The position numbers and the translations under genes are program-made. Below are positions 17,479-27,558 of a stretch of 64,000 bases of DNA, piece by piece. This DNA is from Lachnospiraceae bacterium (GTDB lineage Bacteria; Bacillota; Clostridia; Lachnospirales; Lachnospiraceae): positions 1 to 64,000 of the forward strand of contig JAGAOO010000075.1 of assembly GCA_017623675.1 (NCBI GenBank), in the 5' to 3' direction. The notes beneath the pieces were generated by a model that saw only the letters and a program-made list of their open reading frames with translations, was not told the origin of the DNA and ran no database searches. Every line of letters begins with the position of its first letter. The first letter of the stretch is position 1.

Positions 17479-19773
17479 TCAATATCCCTTCATCGGATTC
17501 AAATCAAAATAAATCTTAAATTCTCCTATGGTAGTCAACTGTTCTGCATATTGCTCCATCCGGTCTTTGGCTTCCAAAACCTTTGCTTCCTCCTGTGCCT
17601 TCAGGTAAATCACCCTGCGATAAATATCCTTTATCTTAGAAATCACCGGAGGAGTTGGTCCAATGACACGGACTGTCTGATTCACAAACCATTCCATTCC
17701 CTCCTTCTCCATTGCTTCCTTCTTTTCCTGCTGACAGGTTCGCATATAAGCTGCCAGAGTTTCTGCTGCTTCCTCTGCCACTTCCTCCTGTTCTGCCGTA
17801 ATCAGAACTGCTATCATAGAAAAGACCGGAGGATATTTCAAAATCCGTCGATAGGCAATTTCATTGTCATAAAACTGCTCGTAATCCTGTTGTGCCGAGG
17901 TCTGAATCACCATATGTTCCGGGTCATAGGTCTGAATTACCACTGCTCCCGGCTGTTCCCCCCGACCGGCACGTCCTGCCGCCTGGGTTAATAAATCAAA
18001 GGTTCGCTCTCCTGCCATATAATCCTGACTATGCAGAGACAAATCCGCCGCCAGAATACCCACTAAGGTTACATTTGGGAAATCATGCCCTTTCACAATC
18101 ATCTGGGTTCCTACCAGAATATCCGCCTTTCCTTCTCCGAAGGCAGACAGGATTGTCTCATGCCCATCTTTTCCCTTGGTAGTATCTGCATCCATCCGAA
18201 GGATTCTGGCTTCCGGAAAATATTCCTTTAATTCCGCTTCTACCAATTGGGTTCCGGAACCGAACCGTCCAATCATACCGGAGCCACATGCCTTACATTT
18301 TTTCACAAAATCTTCCGTATAACCACAATAATGACAAATCAGCTTCGGCTGTCTGGAATTATGGTCATGATAGGTTAAAGACACCTGACAATGAGGGCAA
18401 TTCACCACCTCTCCACAACTTCGACAGGATACAAAGCTGGCATAACCCCTACGATTCATGAACAGGATAGACTGTTGTCCCTGCTCCAGTCGGTTTCGAA
18501 GCAATTCCTGTAAGCGATAACTAAACCGACTTCGATTTCCCATGCGTAATTCTTCCCGCAAGTCCACCACTTCCACCGTGGGCAATTGTGCCGCCTTTGC
18601 CCGTTTTGAAAGCTTCCACAACCGGTATTCTCCCTGCTTTGCTTTGTAATAAGAAATGACAGAAGGCGTTGCCGATCCTAGTATTACACTGGCTCCGCAC
18701 ATTTTTGCCCTTTGCAATGCCACTTCTCTGGCATGGTATTTGGGTACATTATCACTTTTATAACTGCTTTCATGTTCCTCATCAATTATCACCAGTCCCA
18801 GATTCGAAAATGGTGCAAATAATGCCGACCGGGGTCCAATCACAATATCTACTTCTCCCTTTCGAATTCGTTCAAACTGATCATATCGTTCTCCGTCATT
18901 CATACGGGAATTCAATATGGTAATCCGATCACCAAAATGCCGACGAAACCGCATCACTGTCTGGAAGGTCAAGGAGATTTCCGGTATTAACACAATGGCC
19001 TGTCTGCCCCGTGCAATCACGATATCGATTGCATGCATATAGACTTCCGTTTTTCCACTTCCTGTAATCCCATGAAGCAAATAGTTTTTGTAATCCTCTG
19101 CCAGATAATCCTTTGTAAACTCCTCCACCAACTGCTTCTGATTGTCATTTAATTCCGGCTCCGGTTCTGTTAAGTGCTTTCTGGTTCCTGCCTGTCGATA
19201 CTGGGTTTCCGTCAGTATTTCTAATGTTCCTTCCTCCCGTAGCCGTTCACAGGTAGCCGGACTGATATTTAGCTTTTCCTTTGCCAAATCATAAGGAAAT
19301 TCCCCATGTTCCAACAAGGCTTCTAACAAACGCGCTTTCGCTACATAATGCTTTCTCCGATATTCCAATAGACGCAGCTTTCCTTCCTCCACATCTACTG
19401 CCAGCTGTAATGTCTTTTTTTCTACCGGACGAATCTTCTTTTTCACCGGCATCACCGTCATTAATGCCTGATACATGGTAGAACCATAGGTTTCCTTCAT
19501 CCATGCAGCCAATTGTATTAACTGACCTTCCACCGGTATCTGTTTTTCCACAATGCCATGAACCTGCTTAATCTTATCTACCTGCCATTTGGGTTCATTT
19601 CCCATTCCTATGACATATCCGGTTCGAAGCCGGTTTCCGTTACCAAATGGTACCTGTACCTGCATACCTATGGATATTTTTCCATACAAAGAAAGGGGCA
19701 CTTCATATTGAAATGCCCGGTCAATGGCTTCATGCGAAATATCGATTATTATATCCACATATTTTGCTGACAT
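17479..19773 (-). CDS. priA: Primosomal protein N', helicase PriA
   Basis: A 764-aa replication restart helicase. It has an N-terminal DNA-binding domain (about 1-200), a Walker A GITGSGKTEVY, Walker B IIDEEHE, and the zinc-binding cluster with paired Cys motifs (CRSCG, CPHC, CHYCG, CKACG) between the helicase lobes. Its start overlaps the end of murE by 44 bases. GGAGG before the start supports this, so translation is likely coupled to murE. Confidence 0.96.
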   Translation of the reverse strand: MSAKYVDIIIDISHEAIDRAFQYEVPLSLYGKISIGMQVQVPFGNGNRLRTGYVIGMGNEPKWQVDKIKQVHGIVEKQIPVEGQLIQLAAWMKETYGSTMYQALMTVMPVKKKIRPVEKKTLQLAVDVEEGKLRLLEYRRKHYVAKARLLEALLEHGEFPYDLAKEKLNISPATCERLREEGTLEILTETQYRQAGTRKHLTEPEPELNDNQKQLVEEFTKDYLAEDYKNYLLHGITGSGKTEVYMHAIDIVIARGRQAIVLIPEISLTFQTVMRFRRHFGDRITILNSRMNDGERYDQFERIRKGEVDIVIGPRSALFAPFSNLGLVIIDEEHESSYKSDNVPKYHAREVALQRAKMCGASVILGSATPSVISYYKAKQGEYRLWKLSKRAKAAQLPTVEVVDLREELRMGNRSRFSYRLQELLRNRLEQGQQSILFMNRRGYASFVSCRSCGEVVNCPHCQVSLTYHDHNSRQPKLICHYCGYTEDFVKKCKACGSGMIGRFGSGTQLVEAELKEYFPEARILRMDADTTKGKDGHETILSAFGEGKADILVGTQMIVKGHDFPNVTLVGILAADLSLHSQDYMAGERTFDLLTQAAGRAGRGEQPGAVVIQTYDPEHMVIQTSAQQDYEQFYDNEIAYRRILKYPPVFSMIAVLITAEQEEVAEEAAETLAAYMRTCQQEKKEAMEKEGMEWFVNQTVRVIGPTPPVISKIKDIYRRVIYLKAQEEAKVLEAKDRMEQYAEQLTTIGEFKIYFDLNPMKGY

Positions 19774-21229
19774 CCTCTTCCTCCAATACTTCCCGAATCA
19801 GCTCTCGTTCGTCCATATGGTACTTCACACCTTTAATTTCCTGATAATCCTCATGTCCCTTGCCAGCCAGTACAATCACATCGCCCGTCTGTGCATGCAT
19901 AATTGCATATCGAAAGGCTTCCTTACGGTCAATAATCTCAATATAGTTTCCATCCGTTTTTGATATACCGGTAATAATATCATCAATAATAGCCTGTGGC
20001 TCCTCAAATCTCGGATTGTCCGAGGTGATAATCGTAAAATCTGCCAGTCGGCCCGAAACCTCACCCATTTCATAACGACGGGTTTTAGAACGATTTCCTC
20101 CACAGCCAAATACAGAAACCAGCCGTCCCGGATTGTATTCCCGCAGGGTTTCTAAAATACTTTCCAAGCTTACTGCATTATGTGCATAATCAATCAGGAT
20201 AGTAAAGGCATCCGAAATCGGAATCAATTCTACCCGTCCCCGTACCTTCACTGTCGTTAAGACCTGCTGAATCACTTGGATATCCACATTCATTTCATTT
20301 GCAACTGCTATTGCCGCCAAAGAATTATATATACTGAACTTACCCGGTATATTCACCAGCATTTGTCCTTCTGCTTTACCGGATAAATGATATTCAATGC
20401 CTAAATGTCCATCTTCATTATGCAGTTTCCAATCACTTGCCTGATAGTCAGCCCCCTCATGCATGCCATATGTGATGACTTTACAGGTATGATTTTTCAA
20501 TATTTCTTCAAAATTCGGGTCATCCCGATTAAAAATACCCACCTTACAAAGCTGAAACAGCTTGCTTTTCCACATGCAATATTCTTCAAAGCTGGCATGT
20601 TCATTTGGTCCAATATGGTCTTCCGATAAATTCGTAAAAATACCATAATCAAAATCAACACCGGCAACCCGGTCTAACATTAATCCCTGGGAGGATACCT
20701 CCATTACCACGCTGTCCAGTCCATTTGCCACCATATCCCGCAAAATGCGTTGTAGTTTTAACGATTCCGGTGTGGTATTGGCTGCCGGAATCCGTTCCTT
20801 GCCATCTATGATTTCAATAGTTCCCACTAATCCGGTATGGTGTCCGGTCTGTTCTAACATAGACTGAATCATGTAGGTAGTTGTTGTTTTCCCCTTGGTT
20901 CCTGTAATACCAATCACTGTTAATTGCTTGGAAGGTTCTCCGTAAAAAACAGAAGAAATCATACCCATGGCATACCGACTGTTTGGTACTTGAAGTACAG
21001 CAACCCCTTCCGGTACCTCCACCGGTTTTTCTACCACTAATACACTTGCTCCTTTTTCTACTACTTCCTTTGCAAACTCATGTCCATCCCGAACACTTCC
21101 GGCAATACAAAAGAACAGATATCCTTCTGCAACCTTTCGGGAATCATTTTCTATTTCAACCACCTCTGTATCCAAGGAGCCTTGTAACAGGGTGTAATCC
21201 AAATCTTTTATTAATTCTGATACCTTCAT
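19730..21229 (-). CDS. murE: UDP-MurNAc-tripeptide synthetase MurE (meso-DAP type)
   Basis: A 499-aa Mur ligase adding the third residue of the peptidoglycan stem. The ATP loop is TGTKGKTTTTYM. DNPRFE in the C-terminal domain is the DNPR signature of enzymes that add meso-diaminopimelate. It sits between rpoZ and priA, where Bacillus has coaBC, and its 3' end overlaps priA by 44 bases. Confidence 0.94.
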   Translation of the reverse strand: MKVSELIKDLDYTLLQGSLDTEVVEIENDSRKVAEGYLFFCIAGSVRDGHEFAKEVVEKGASVLVVEKPVEVPEGVAVLQVPNSRYAMGMISSVFYGEPSKQLTVIGITGTKGKTTTTYMIQSMLEQTGHHTGLVGTIEIIDGKERIPAANTTPESLKLQRILRDMVANGLDSVVMEVSSQGLMLDRVAGVDFDYGIFTNLSEDHIGPNEHASFEEYCMWKSKLFQLCKVGIFNRDDPNFEEILKNHTCKVITYGMHEGADYQASDWKLHNEDGHLGIEYHLSGKAEGQMLVNIPGKFSIYNSLAAIAVANEMNVDIQVIQQVLTTVKVRGRVELIPISDAFTILIDYAHNAVSLESILETLREYNPGRLVSVFGCGGNRSKTRRYEMGEVSGRLADFTIITSDNPRFEEPQAIIDDIITGISKTDGNYIEIIDRKEAFRYAIMHAQTGDVIVLAGKGHEDYQEIKGVKYHMDERELIREVLEEEDVSKICGYNNRYFA

Positions 21230-21330
21230 GTTATCGCCCTTTCCATTCTCTATGAATATCCACCCGGCTTCGGGCAGACATATATTCCGAATCTTATTAC
21301 GTTACTAGCAGAGAGTATAAAAGAACATAA

Positions 21331-21351
21331 GGGAGCTTGTATAAAGCTCCC
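21331..21351 (-). terminator. Hairpin after rpoZ
   Basis: Stem GGGAGCTT/AAGCTCCC with a 5-base loop, 7 bases after the rpoZ stop, followed by a moderately T-rich stretch. It may partly separate yicC-gmk-rpoZ from murE-priA and the genes beyond. Confidence 0.6.
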
Positions 21352-21358
21352 TCGATTC

Positions 21359-21592
21359 TTATTCGTCATCGCCGACAATCTTAACCTTACCTCTGTACAA
21401 CTCTTCCACAGCAAGGGATAATGGCTTCTTGTTAGATGCCTCTACCAACGGTTCTGAACCTGCAATAATCTGTCTTGCACGCTTAGCAGTTGCAAGCACA
21501 ATGGAATAACGGCTCTGTACCACCGGCTGTTCGCCCGGTTCAACCTCACTGTTAACGACCTCCATTAAGTCAGTATAAGATGGATGTATCAT
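21359..21592 (-). CDS. rpoZ: RNA polymerase omega subunit
   Basis: A 77-aa subunit that helps assemble RNA polymerase and carries the ppGpp-linked contact region in other bacteria. The N-terminus MIHPSYTDLMEVV and the YSIVLATAKRARQI helix are typical. The frame is open upstream to 21709 inside gmk, but the ATG at 21592 has a near-perfect AAAGGAG at 7 bases, giving the normal short length. It follows gmk by 14 bases. Confidence 0.93.
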   Translation of the reverse strand: MIHPSYTDLMEVVNSEVEPGEQPVVQSRYSIVLATAKRARQIIAGSEPLVEASNKKPLSLAVEELYRGKVKIVGDDE

Positions 21593-21606
21593 AATAAAAC
21601 TCCTTT

Positions 21607-22224
21607 CTATAAAGCCTTTAATTCTGCTTTCATTTCTTTCATAAATTCTATATTTTCTTCCAGTCTGCAGCTCTTTGCCACAATGACAGAATTTACATCT
21701 TTTACACACTGATCCAAATCATCATTGACCACAATATATTCATATTGATCCATGTCCTCGGATTCTTCTACCGCACGTTTCATTCGTTTTTCAATGACCG
21801 CCGGATCCTCCGTTCCGCGACCAATCAAACGATTTTTTAATACTTCTGCACTTGGTGCTGTTAAGAAAATCAAAACCGCATCCGGATACTGGCTCTTAAT
21901 ATTCAAGGCACCCTGCACTTCGATTTCCAGAATAACATTATGTCCGGCAGCCAGTTCCTTTTCTACAAAGGCTCTTGGTGTACCATAATAATTCTCCACA
22001 TAAACTGCCCACTCAATAAATCCGTTATAATCAATCAGATTCATAAAATCTTCTTTGGATTTGAAATAATATTCTCTTCCATCCACTTCACCTTCACGTG
22101 GTGCTCTTGTGGTTGCTGAGATTGAAAGACTGTATCCATAATCCTGAACCAGACGCTTTACTACAGTACCTTTTCCAACTCCGGAAAAACCGGATATCAC
22201 AATCAAAGTTCCCTTTTTCTCCAT
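21607..22224 (-). CDS. gmk: Guanylate kinase
   Basis: A 205-aa enzyme phosphorylating GMP to GDP. The P-loop is SGFSGVGKGT and the GMP-binding part includes SATTRAPREGEVDGREYYF. The gene pair gmk-rpoZ is conserved across bacteria. GGTGA precedes the start. Confidence 0.97.
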   Translation of the reverse strand: MEKKGTLIVISGFSGVGKGTVVKRLVQDYGYSLSISATTRAPREGEVDGREYYFKSKEDFMNLIDYNGFIEWAVYVENYYGTPRAFVEKELAAGHNVILEIEVQGALNIKSQYPDAVLIFLTAPSAEVLKNRLIGRGTEDPAVIEKRMKRAVEESEDMDQYEYIVVNDDLDQCVKDVNSVIVAKSCRLEENIEFMKEMKAELKAL

Positions 22225-22238
22225 ATTATCACCTGACC

Positions 22239-23117
22239 TTATTCAATGTTCTGAATCTGTTCCCGAACCTTTTCAATTTCGGTCTTCAAGTCAATCGCTG
22301 TATTGGAAATATCCAAGGAATTGGCTTTGGATAGAATGGTATTGGCTTCCCGATTCATCTCCTGTGCTATAAAATCCAGCTTTCGTCCGATACTTCCACC
22401 TTCCGTTAATATATCCTTGGTACTGTTGATATGGCTTCTCAAACGAACCGTTTCCTCATCCACACATATCTTATCCGCATATATCACAACTTCTGTTGCA
22501 ATTCTGGATTCATCGATATTCGTACCCTCTAACAATTCCTGTACCTTTGCTTCTAATTTATTTCGGTAATCCTGTATTAACTGTGGTGCTTCCTGTTCAA
22601 TGTAATCCACCATGGATAGCATTCCATCCAGCTTGCCAATCAGGTCATTTTTCAGATTTTCACCTTCCCGTTCCCGGGTTGCAACAAACTGCTCTGCCGC
22701 CTGACGGATTCCTGTCTCCAAAATACTCCACAGCTGTTCTTCATCAATGGACTGTTCTTCCTTAGAAAATACATCAGAAAAACCTGCTAATTTTGTTACC
22801 GTTATATCATTTGGAATCTGGAATTCCGTTTCCATCTGTTTCAAATAATCCAGATATTCTTTTGCAATTTCCTTATTGTACTTGATACATGCATTGGATT
22901 CCCGATAATCCTCATAGGTAATAAATACGTCAACCTTTCCACGATTGATATATTCCTTTAGCAAAGCCCGTATATTTGCCTCGAATAAATTCAATTTCTT
23001 TGGCATCTTAATACCGAATTCACTGTATCGATGATTCACTGCTTTCATCTCCACAATCAACTTATATTCTGTTGTAATCGTTTCACTACGGCCGAAGCCT
23101 GTCATACTGCGAATCAT
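22239..23117 (-). CDS. yicC: YicC/YloC-family endoribonuclease
   Basis: A 292-aa protein with the family start MIRSMTGFGR, the N-terminal YicC domain and the C-terminal DUF1732 region (GRKLDFIAQEMNREANT, and an ending rich in EIEKVREQ). Members have been shown to have endoribonuclease activity. It is the first gene of the long operon that continues with gmk, and the promoter at 23179-23208 lies upstream. Confidence 0.94.
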   Translation of the reverse strand: MIRSMTGFGRSETITTEYKLIVEMKAVNHRYSEFGIKMPKKLNLFEANIRALLKEYINRGKVDVFITYEDYRESNACIKYNKEIAKEYLDYLKQMETEFQIPNDITVTKLAGFSDVFSKEEQSIDEEQLWSILETGIRQAAEQFVATREREGENLKNDLIGKLDGMLSMVDYIEQEAPQLIQDYRNKLEAKVQELLEGTNIDESRIATEVVIYADKICVDEETVRLRSHINSTKDILTEGGSIGRKLDFIAQEMNREANTILSKANSLDISNTAIDLKTEIEKVREQIQNIE

Positions 23118-23178
23118 CTCGTCACCTTTTTCTTACTGTTATTTTCAATGATTTATCCATTGTTTTACAATCCAATCT

Positions 23179-23208
23179 ATTATACGGTAAAACACCGGTA
23201 AAAGTCAA
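23179..23208 (-). promoter_or_regulatory. Promoter of the yicC-gmk-rpoZ operon
   Basis: On the minus strand TTGACT (23208-23203), an 18-base spacer and a perfect TATAAT (23184-23179), about 60 bases before yicC. Confidence 0.75.
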
Positions 23209-23231
23209 TGAAAAAGCTATGATTCACTGAT

Positions 23232-24995
23232 TTATTCTTCTACTTCTTCTATTCCCCGTATATCCGGCTCAATGGTCATGGAATAATTGGTATGATATAT
23301 TACAAAACCTGGAGCACCTCCGGGTGTCTTTTTTAAATTTGCCCGTTTGGTGTAATCAACATCTACCTTGGACCCGGTTCTGGCAGAAGAATAATACGCT
23401 GCCAATCTTGCTGCTTCCTCATACGTACGGTCCGGTATTTCCTCTTGTCCTTCTGTTTTTAAAATTACATGTGAACCCGATGCCTGCTTGGCATGAAACC
23501 ACCAATCACCGCCATTGGCGACTTTAAATGTAAGCTCCTCGTTCTGATAATTGTTTTTTCCTACATACATATGATAACCGTCGGAAGAAATATAGTGAAA
23601 TGGCTTACTTTTTGGCATCTTTCCCTTTTTCTTTCCATCGCTTTTGTACTTAATGTAGCCATAATCCATAAGTTCCCGCTTAATTTCTGCTAAATCATTT
23701 TCTTCTAACGTAATATCCAATGCAGTCTGAATGGATTGTAAATGCTCCAATTCCTGTTTGGTTTGTTCTACCTGCTCTGTTAATGCTTCAAATGTACGTT
23801 TTAATTTATTATATTTTGCAAAATACCTCTTGGCATTTTCTGCGGGAGTAATTGTAGAATCCAAGGGAATGGTAATTTCCTCGTTGGTATAATAATTCAA
23901 TGCCTGAAAGGATTTTGATTCCGGTTCAATTCCATATCCATAGGTATTAATCAATTCCCCATATATACGATATTTATCCCGCTTCTCCGTATCCTTTAAT
24001 TGACTTAACTGTAAATCGTATTTTTTTACCGTCCGTTCTATTGCCGTTGCAACCACACGCCGCAAATCCGAAGACTTTTGCCGAATACGTGTGACATTAT
24101 TTTTCATTGCATAATATTCCTGCAACACTTCCGATATAGATTCTTTTTTCCTCCACTCCAAGTCCGAATACATGTATAAAGGAATAGCAGAAAACTCTAC
24201 AGGGCTTTCCTCTTCATCATAGTAAATACCCGGCTGGAATTCTTCTTTGCGGATTTGCTCTGCCACATTCCACAATTCTGCCCAAAGTCGTTCTTTCCCT
24301 TCTTCTCCCTCTATTTCTAAAAGACCGGAAACACTGCTGTCTCCATCCAAACCGGCTCTGTCACAGATTTCATTTGCCACTACCGGGCTAAAGCCGGTTA
24401 AGGAGGTATAAATCATTTTACACAGATTTACAGGCTTTACCAGCATCATTTGTTCAAAATACTCTTTCGACAAATCCAAAGGACTGATTTTCCCCTGTGA
24501 CGGTGGCAGTTCATAGGTTCGCCCCGGCAATACCTCTCGAACCGAACTCATCTGGGCACCCACCCGTTTAATACTATCAATAATTACGTCTTTATCATCA
24601 CAGAAAATAATATTACTGTGCTTCCCCATAATTTCAATGATAAGCTTCTTAGTGCACAAATCTCCCATTTCATCTAAATGTTCAATATGAAACACCACAA
24701 TTCGCTCAAATCCGGGTTGCTCTATTTTCACAATTCGTCCATTTCCAATGTGTTTCCGTAACAGCATACAGAAATTCGGTGCGGTCATGGGATTATTCTT
24801 GTTCTCTGTTGACAGATAAATCAGTGGCAGTGTAGCACTTGCCGATAATAACAAACGAAAATTACCCTGAGGAGTTTTTAATATAAGATTTAATTCATCC
24901 GGTTCCGGCTGATAAATTTTATAAATTCGGCTATTCAGCACGTTTGTATTCAATTCATGTATGATATTTGCAATTACAATTCCGTCAAATGCCAT
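23232..24995 (-). CDS. rqcH: Rqc2/NEMF homologue RqcH (NFACT protein)
   Basis: A 587-aa ribosome quality-control factor that adds C-terminal alanine tails to stalled nascent chains on 50S subunits. It has the NFACT-N domain (start MAFDGIVIANIIHELN), a central coiled coil (about 280-440) and the NFACT-R domain with GGDWWFHAKQASGSHVIL. These proteins are often mislabelled as fibronectin-binding proteins. It is preceded by GGAC and separated from glgA by a dispersed repeat element. Confidence 0.94.
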   Translation of the reverse strand: MAFDGIVIANIIHELNTNVLNSRIYKIYQPEPDELNLILKTPQGNFRLLLSASATLPLIYLSTENKNNPMTAPNFCMLLRKHIGNGRIVKIEQPGFERIVVFHIEHLDEMGDLCTKKLIIEIMGKHSNIIFCDDKDVIIDSIKRVGAQMSSVREVLPGRTYELPPSQGKISPLDLSKEYFEQMMLVKPVNLCKMIYTSLTGFSPVVANEICDRAGLDGDSSVSGLLEIEGEEGKERLWAELWNVAEQIRKEEFQPGIYYDEEESPVEFSAIPLYMYSDLEWRKKESISEVLQEYYAMKNNVTRIRQKSSDLRRVVATAIERTVKKYDLQLSQLKDTEKRDKYRIYGELINTYGYGIEPESKSFQALNYYTNEEITIPLDSTITPAENAKRYFAKYNKLKRTFEALTEQVEQTKQELEHLQSIQTALDITLEENDLAEIKRELMDYGYIKYKSDGKKKGKMPKSKPFHYISSDGYHMYVGKNNYQNEELTFKVANGGDWWFHAKQASGSHVILKTEGQEEIPDRTYEEAARLAAYYSSARTGSKVDVDYTKRANLKKTPGGAPGFVIYHTNYSMTIEPDIRGIEEVEE

Positions 24996-25031
24996 AATTT
25001 GTCCTTTCTGTCGCCCACCTTCCGGCTTCTC

Positions 25032-25162
25032 GCCATGCCCATCTCATCTCGCTTCGCTCGACTCGATGATAGGGCTGTCGCCCTATAAGTCTAAAACTCA
25101 GAGCAGTCAGCAAAGAGCATAAATGTTCTCGCTGACTGTTCTGAGTTTTATCCTTGCATGGC
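25032..25162. repeat. Dispersed structured element, copy A
   Basis: Outer arms GCCATGC (25032-25038) and GCATGGC (25156-25162) enclose three hairpins: CATC/GATG (25040 and 25065), ATAGGGC/GCCCTAT (25069 and 25080) and a long stem AAAACTCAGA/TCTGAGTTTT (25093 and 25140). It lies between glgA and rqcH, where the long hairpin could end glgA transcription. Copies B (28.6 kb) and C (39.2 kb) share the layout. Confidence 0.7.
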
Positions 25163-25172
25163 TCGTAGCCTT

Positions 25173-26609
25173 CTACACGTAGTTATACAATTCTTGGTAT
25201 TTTTCTGCGGATTTCTGCCATGAGTAATCTATTTTCATAGCTCGTTCCATAATACCATACCAGCTTTCCTTATCGTTATAATAAACTTCTTTTGCATAAT
25301 TGATTGTATTCAACATCTCGTGTGCATTATAGTTTCGGAAACTGAAGCCTGTACCAGTCTTAGCGAACTGGTTGTAAGGTTCTACCGTATCCTTTAATCC
25401 ACCGGTTTCACGTACTACCGGAACCGTACCATAACGAAGTGCCATTAACTGTGTCAATCCACAAGGTTCAAATCGGGAAGGTACTAACATTACATCACAG
25501 CCTGCATACATCTTATGAGAACGCTCATCTGAATAGTAAATGTTTGCAGATACTTTATACGGATGGATACCCTGATAATACCGGAACATATCTTCATACC
25601 GTTGCTCTCCGGTACCAAGAACAATAAACTGAACGCCATCCTGACAAATATCATTCATAACCCGGTCTACTAAATCCAGTCCCTTCTGGTCTGTCAATCT
25701 GGAAATAATACCAATCACAAATTGCTTTTCATCAACCGGTAAACCGAATTCCTCCTGCATTCTTCGCTTATTTTCTGCTTTTGCTTTCTTATAGTTCTTT
25801 ATCGAATAATTCTTATAAATCATTGGGTCTTTAGCAGGATTATAAATATCATAGTCAATACCATTTACAATACCCCATAAATCATGCTTTCTGGCAGATA
25901 ATAATCCTTCCAAACCTTCTCCATATTCCTTTGTCTGAATTTCCCATGCATAGGTGTTACTTACTGTCGTAATCTTATCTGCATATACCAAACCACCCTT
26001 TAACATACTGGCATCTTTCTTAAACTCCAGCTTGTCCGGCGTAAATACATAAGATGGCAGACCGGAATATCCCTGAATAGTTTCAATATCCCAATTTCCT
26101 TGGAATTTCAGATTATGAATTGTCATAATTGATTTAATTCCCTGGAAAAATGGATTGCCTGCAAATAAGGTTTTCAAATATACCGGCACCAAACCGGATT
26201 GCCAATCGTGGCAGTGGATAATATCCGGACGGAATCCAATCACCGGTAATATGGATAATGCTGCTTTCGAAAAGAAGGTAAACTTTTCAATATCCCATTT
26301 CACATCACCATACGGTGTAAATCCATTGAAATAATATTCGTTGTCAATAAAATATACCGGAACACCTTCATATTCCATGTACATAACACCTACATATTGG
26401 TGTCTCCAACCAATATCCATCTGAAAGTGTGTTAAATACTTCATTTTTTCCCGATACTTATGGGGAATACACAAATAGTTCGGAATAATAATCCGTACAT
26501 CATATTCATTTTTGTCAAACATTTTCGGTAATGTTCCAACAACATCGGCAAGACCGCCTGTTTTTATAAATGGTACACATTCTGATGCTACATATGCCAC
26601 TTTCTTCAT
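25173..26609 (-). CDS. glgA: Glycogen synthase
   Basis: A 478-aa GT5 glycosyltransferase extending alpha-1,4-glucan from ADP-glucose. The N-terminal KTGGLADVVGTLPK is the substrate-binding signature, and the C-terminal part has PSRFEPCGLTQLMALRYG. GGGAGGG precedes the start. No other glycogen gene is in the window; it stands alone between spo0A and rqcH. Confidence 0.95.
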   Translation of the reverse strand: MKKVAYVASECVPFIKTGGLADVVGTLPKMFDKNEYDVRIIIPNYLCIPHKYREKMKYLTHFQMDIGWRHQYVGVMYMEYEGVPVYFIDNEYYFNGFTPYGDVKWDIEKFTFFSKAALSILPVIGFRPDIIHCHDWQSGLVPVYLKTLFAGNPFFQGIKSIMTIHNLKFQGNWDIETIQGYSGLPSYVFTPDKLEFKKDASMLKGGLVYADKITTVSNTYAWEIQTKEYGEGLEGLLSARKHDLWGIVNGIDYDIYNPAKDPMIYKNYSIKNYKKAKAENKRRMQEEFGLPVDEKQFVIGIISRLTDQKGLDLVDRVMNDICQDGVQFIVLGTGEQRYEDMFRYYQGIHPYKVSANIYYSDERSHKMYAGCDVMLVPSRFEPCGLTQLMALRYGTVPVVRETGGLKDTVEPYNQFAKTGTGFSFRNYNAHEMLNTINYAKEVYYNDKESWYGIMERAMKIDYSWQKSAEKYQELYNYV

Positions 26610-26719
26610 ATTTAGATAACCCTCCCGGTATTTCTTTTATTTTTGAAATAACATGAAAAAAGTATAGCATATTTTATCAATAAATGGAACCACATTTTTA
26701 CATTTATCCTTCCTATCTT

Positions 26720-27520
26720 TTACAATTCGTATTCCAACCGAAGCTTATCCGCAATAAGTGCTATAAATTCTGAATTCGTTGGTTTTCCTTTTCCGGCATG
26801 TATAGTATAACCAAACAATTCCTGAATCACATCCATTTTTCCTCTGCTCCAGGCCACTTCAATGGCATGCCGAATGGCACGTTCCACACTGGAAGACGTG
26901 GTTTTATATTTCTTAGCAATGGTAGGATATAACAGCTTCGTTATGTAATTCAACATATTCGGGTCTTCAACCGCCATCATAATCCCCTCCCGAATATACT
27001 GATATCCTTTAATATGTGCCGGGATTCCGATTTCCCGAATAATTTCCGTTACTTCTCCCTCAAGGTTTCGTTCTTTCACATAAGGTGCCAGGTCTTCTCC
27101 CAATTCCAACACCCGTTCTTCTTCTGTCTTTCCCTCACTCATTAATACCTGCTTCATTCTCCGCTTTAATATCTGATTATCAAAAGGTTTCAGCATATAA
27201 TAAGAGGCTCCCATTAAAAAAGCTGTTTCAATCACACTTTCAGAGCCAATAGTTGTCAATAGAATAAATCTTGTCTGTATTTCCGGATGCTCTTCTTTCA
27301 TTCTTCTCATCAATTCAATTCCATCTGTTGATTTTAGTAAGGCATCCATTACAACCAGATCCGGGCGACTTTTCACAATTGCCTGATACAATTCCTCACC
27401 ATCCAGGTATTTTCCAACAATTTCCATGTTCCCATCTCTGGAAATGAAATCATATCTGTTTAACTCCTGAATTAAATCCTGATCTGCCGCCATTACTCTC
27501 ATTTTCGTTAATTTTTCCAT
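26720..27520 (-). CDS. spo0A: Spo0A-family response regulator, intact receiver
   Basis: A 266-aa protein. The receiver domain (1-120) keeps the phosphorylated Asp59 (LVVMDALL), the Thr near 89-90 (LLTT) and Lys111 (LKPF). The C-terminal Spo0A DNA-binding domain has the very conserved [23 protein letters not shown] and [18 protein letters not shown]. In the recognition region it reads [11 protein letters not shown], where the tandem copy and Bacillus read ..SRVERAIRH. It lies 38 bases after the second spo0A. It is the better candidate for a phosphorelay-controlled master regulator of sporulation, but its DNA specificity may differ. Confidence 0.88.
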   Translation of the reverse strand: MEKLTKMRVMAADQDLIQELNRYDFISRDGNMEIVGKYLDGEELYQAIVKSRPDLVVMDALLKSTDGIELMRRMKEEHPEIQTRFILLTTIGSESVIETAFLMGASYYMLKPFDNQILKRRMKQVLMSEGKTEEERVLELGEDLAPYVKERNLEGEVTEIIREIGIPAHIKGYQYIREGIMMAVEDPNMLNYITKLLYPTIAKKYKTTSSSVERAIRHAIEVAWSRGKMDVIQELFGYTIHAGKGKPTNSEFIALIADKLRLEYEL

Positions 27521-27558
27521 AATATCCCCATCTTTCTGTTTTTACATACTTTGCTCCC

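Noticed and set aside
17197-17991. 264-codon open frame on the plus strand
   Set aside because: Antisense to def and priA, composition typical of a reverse-strand shadow.
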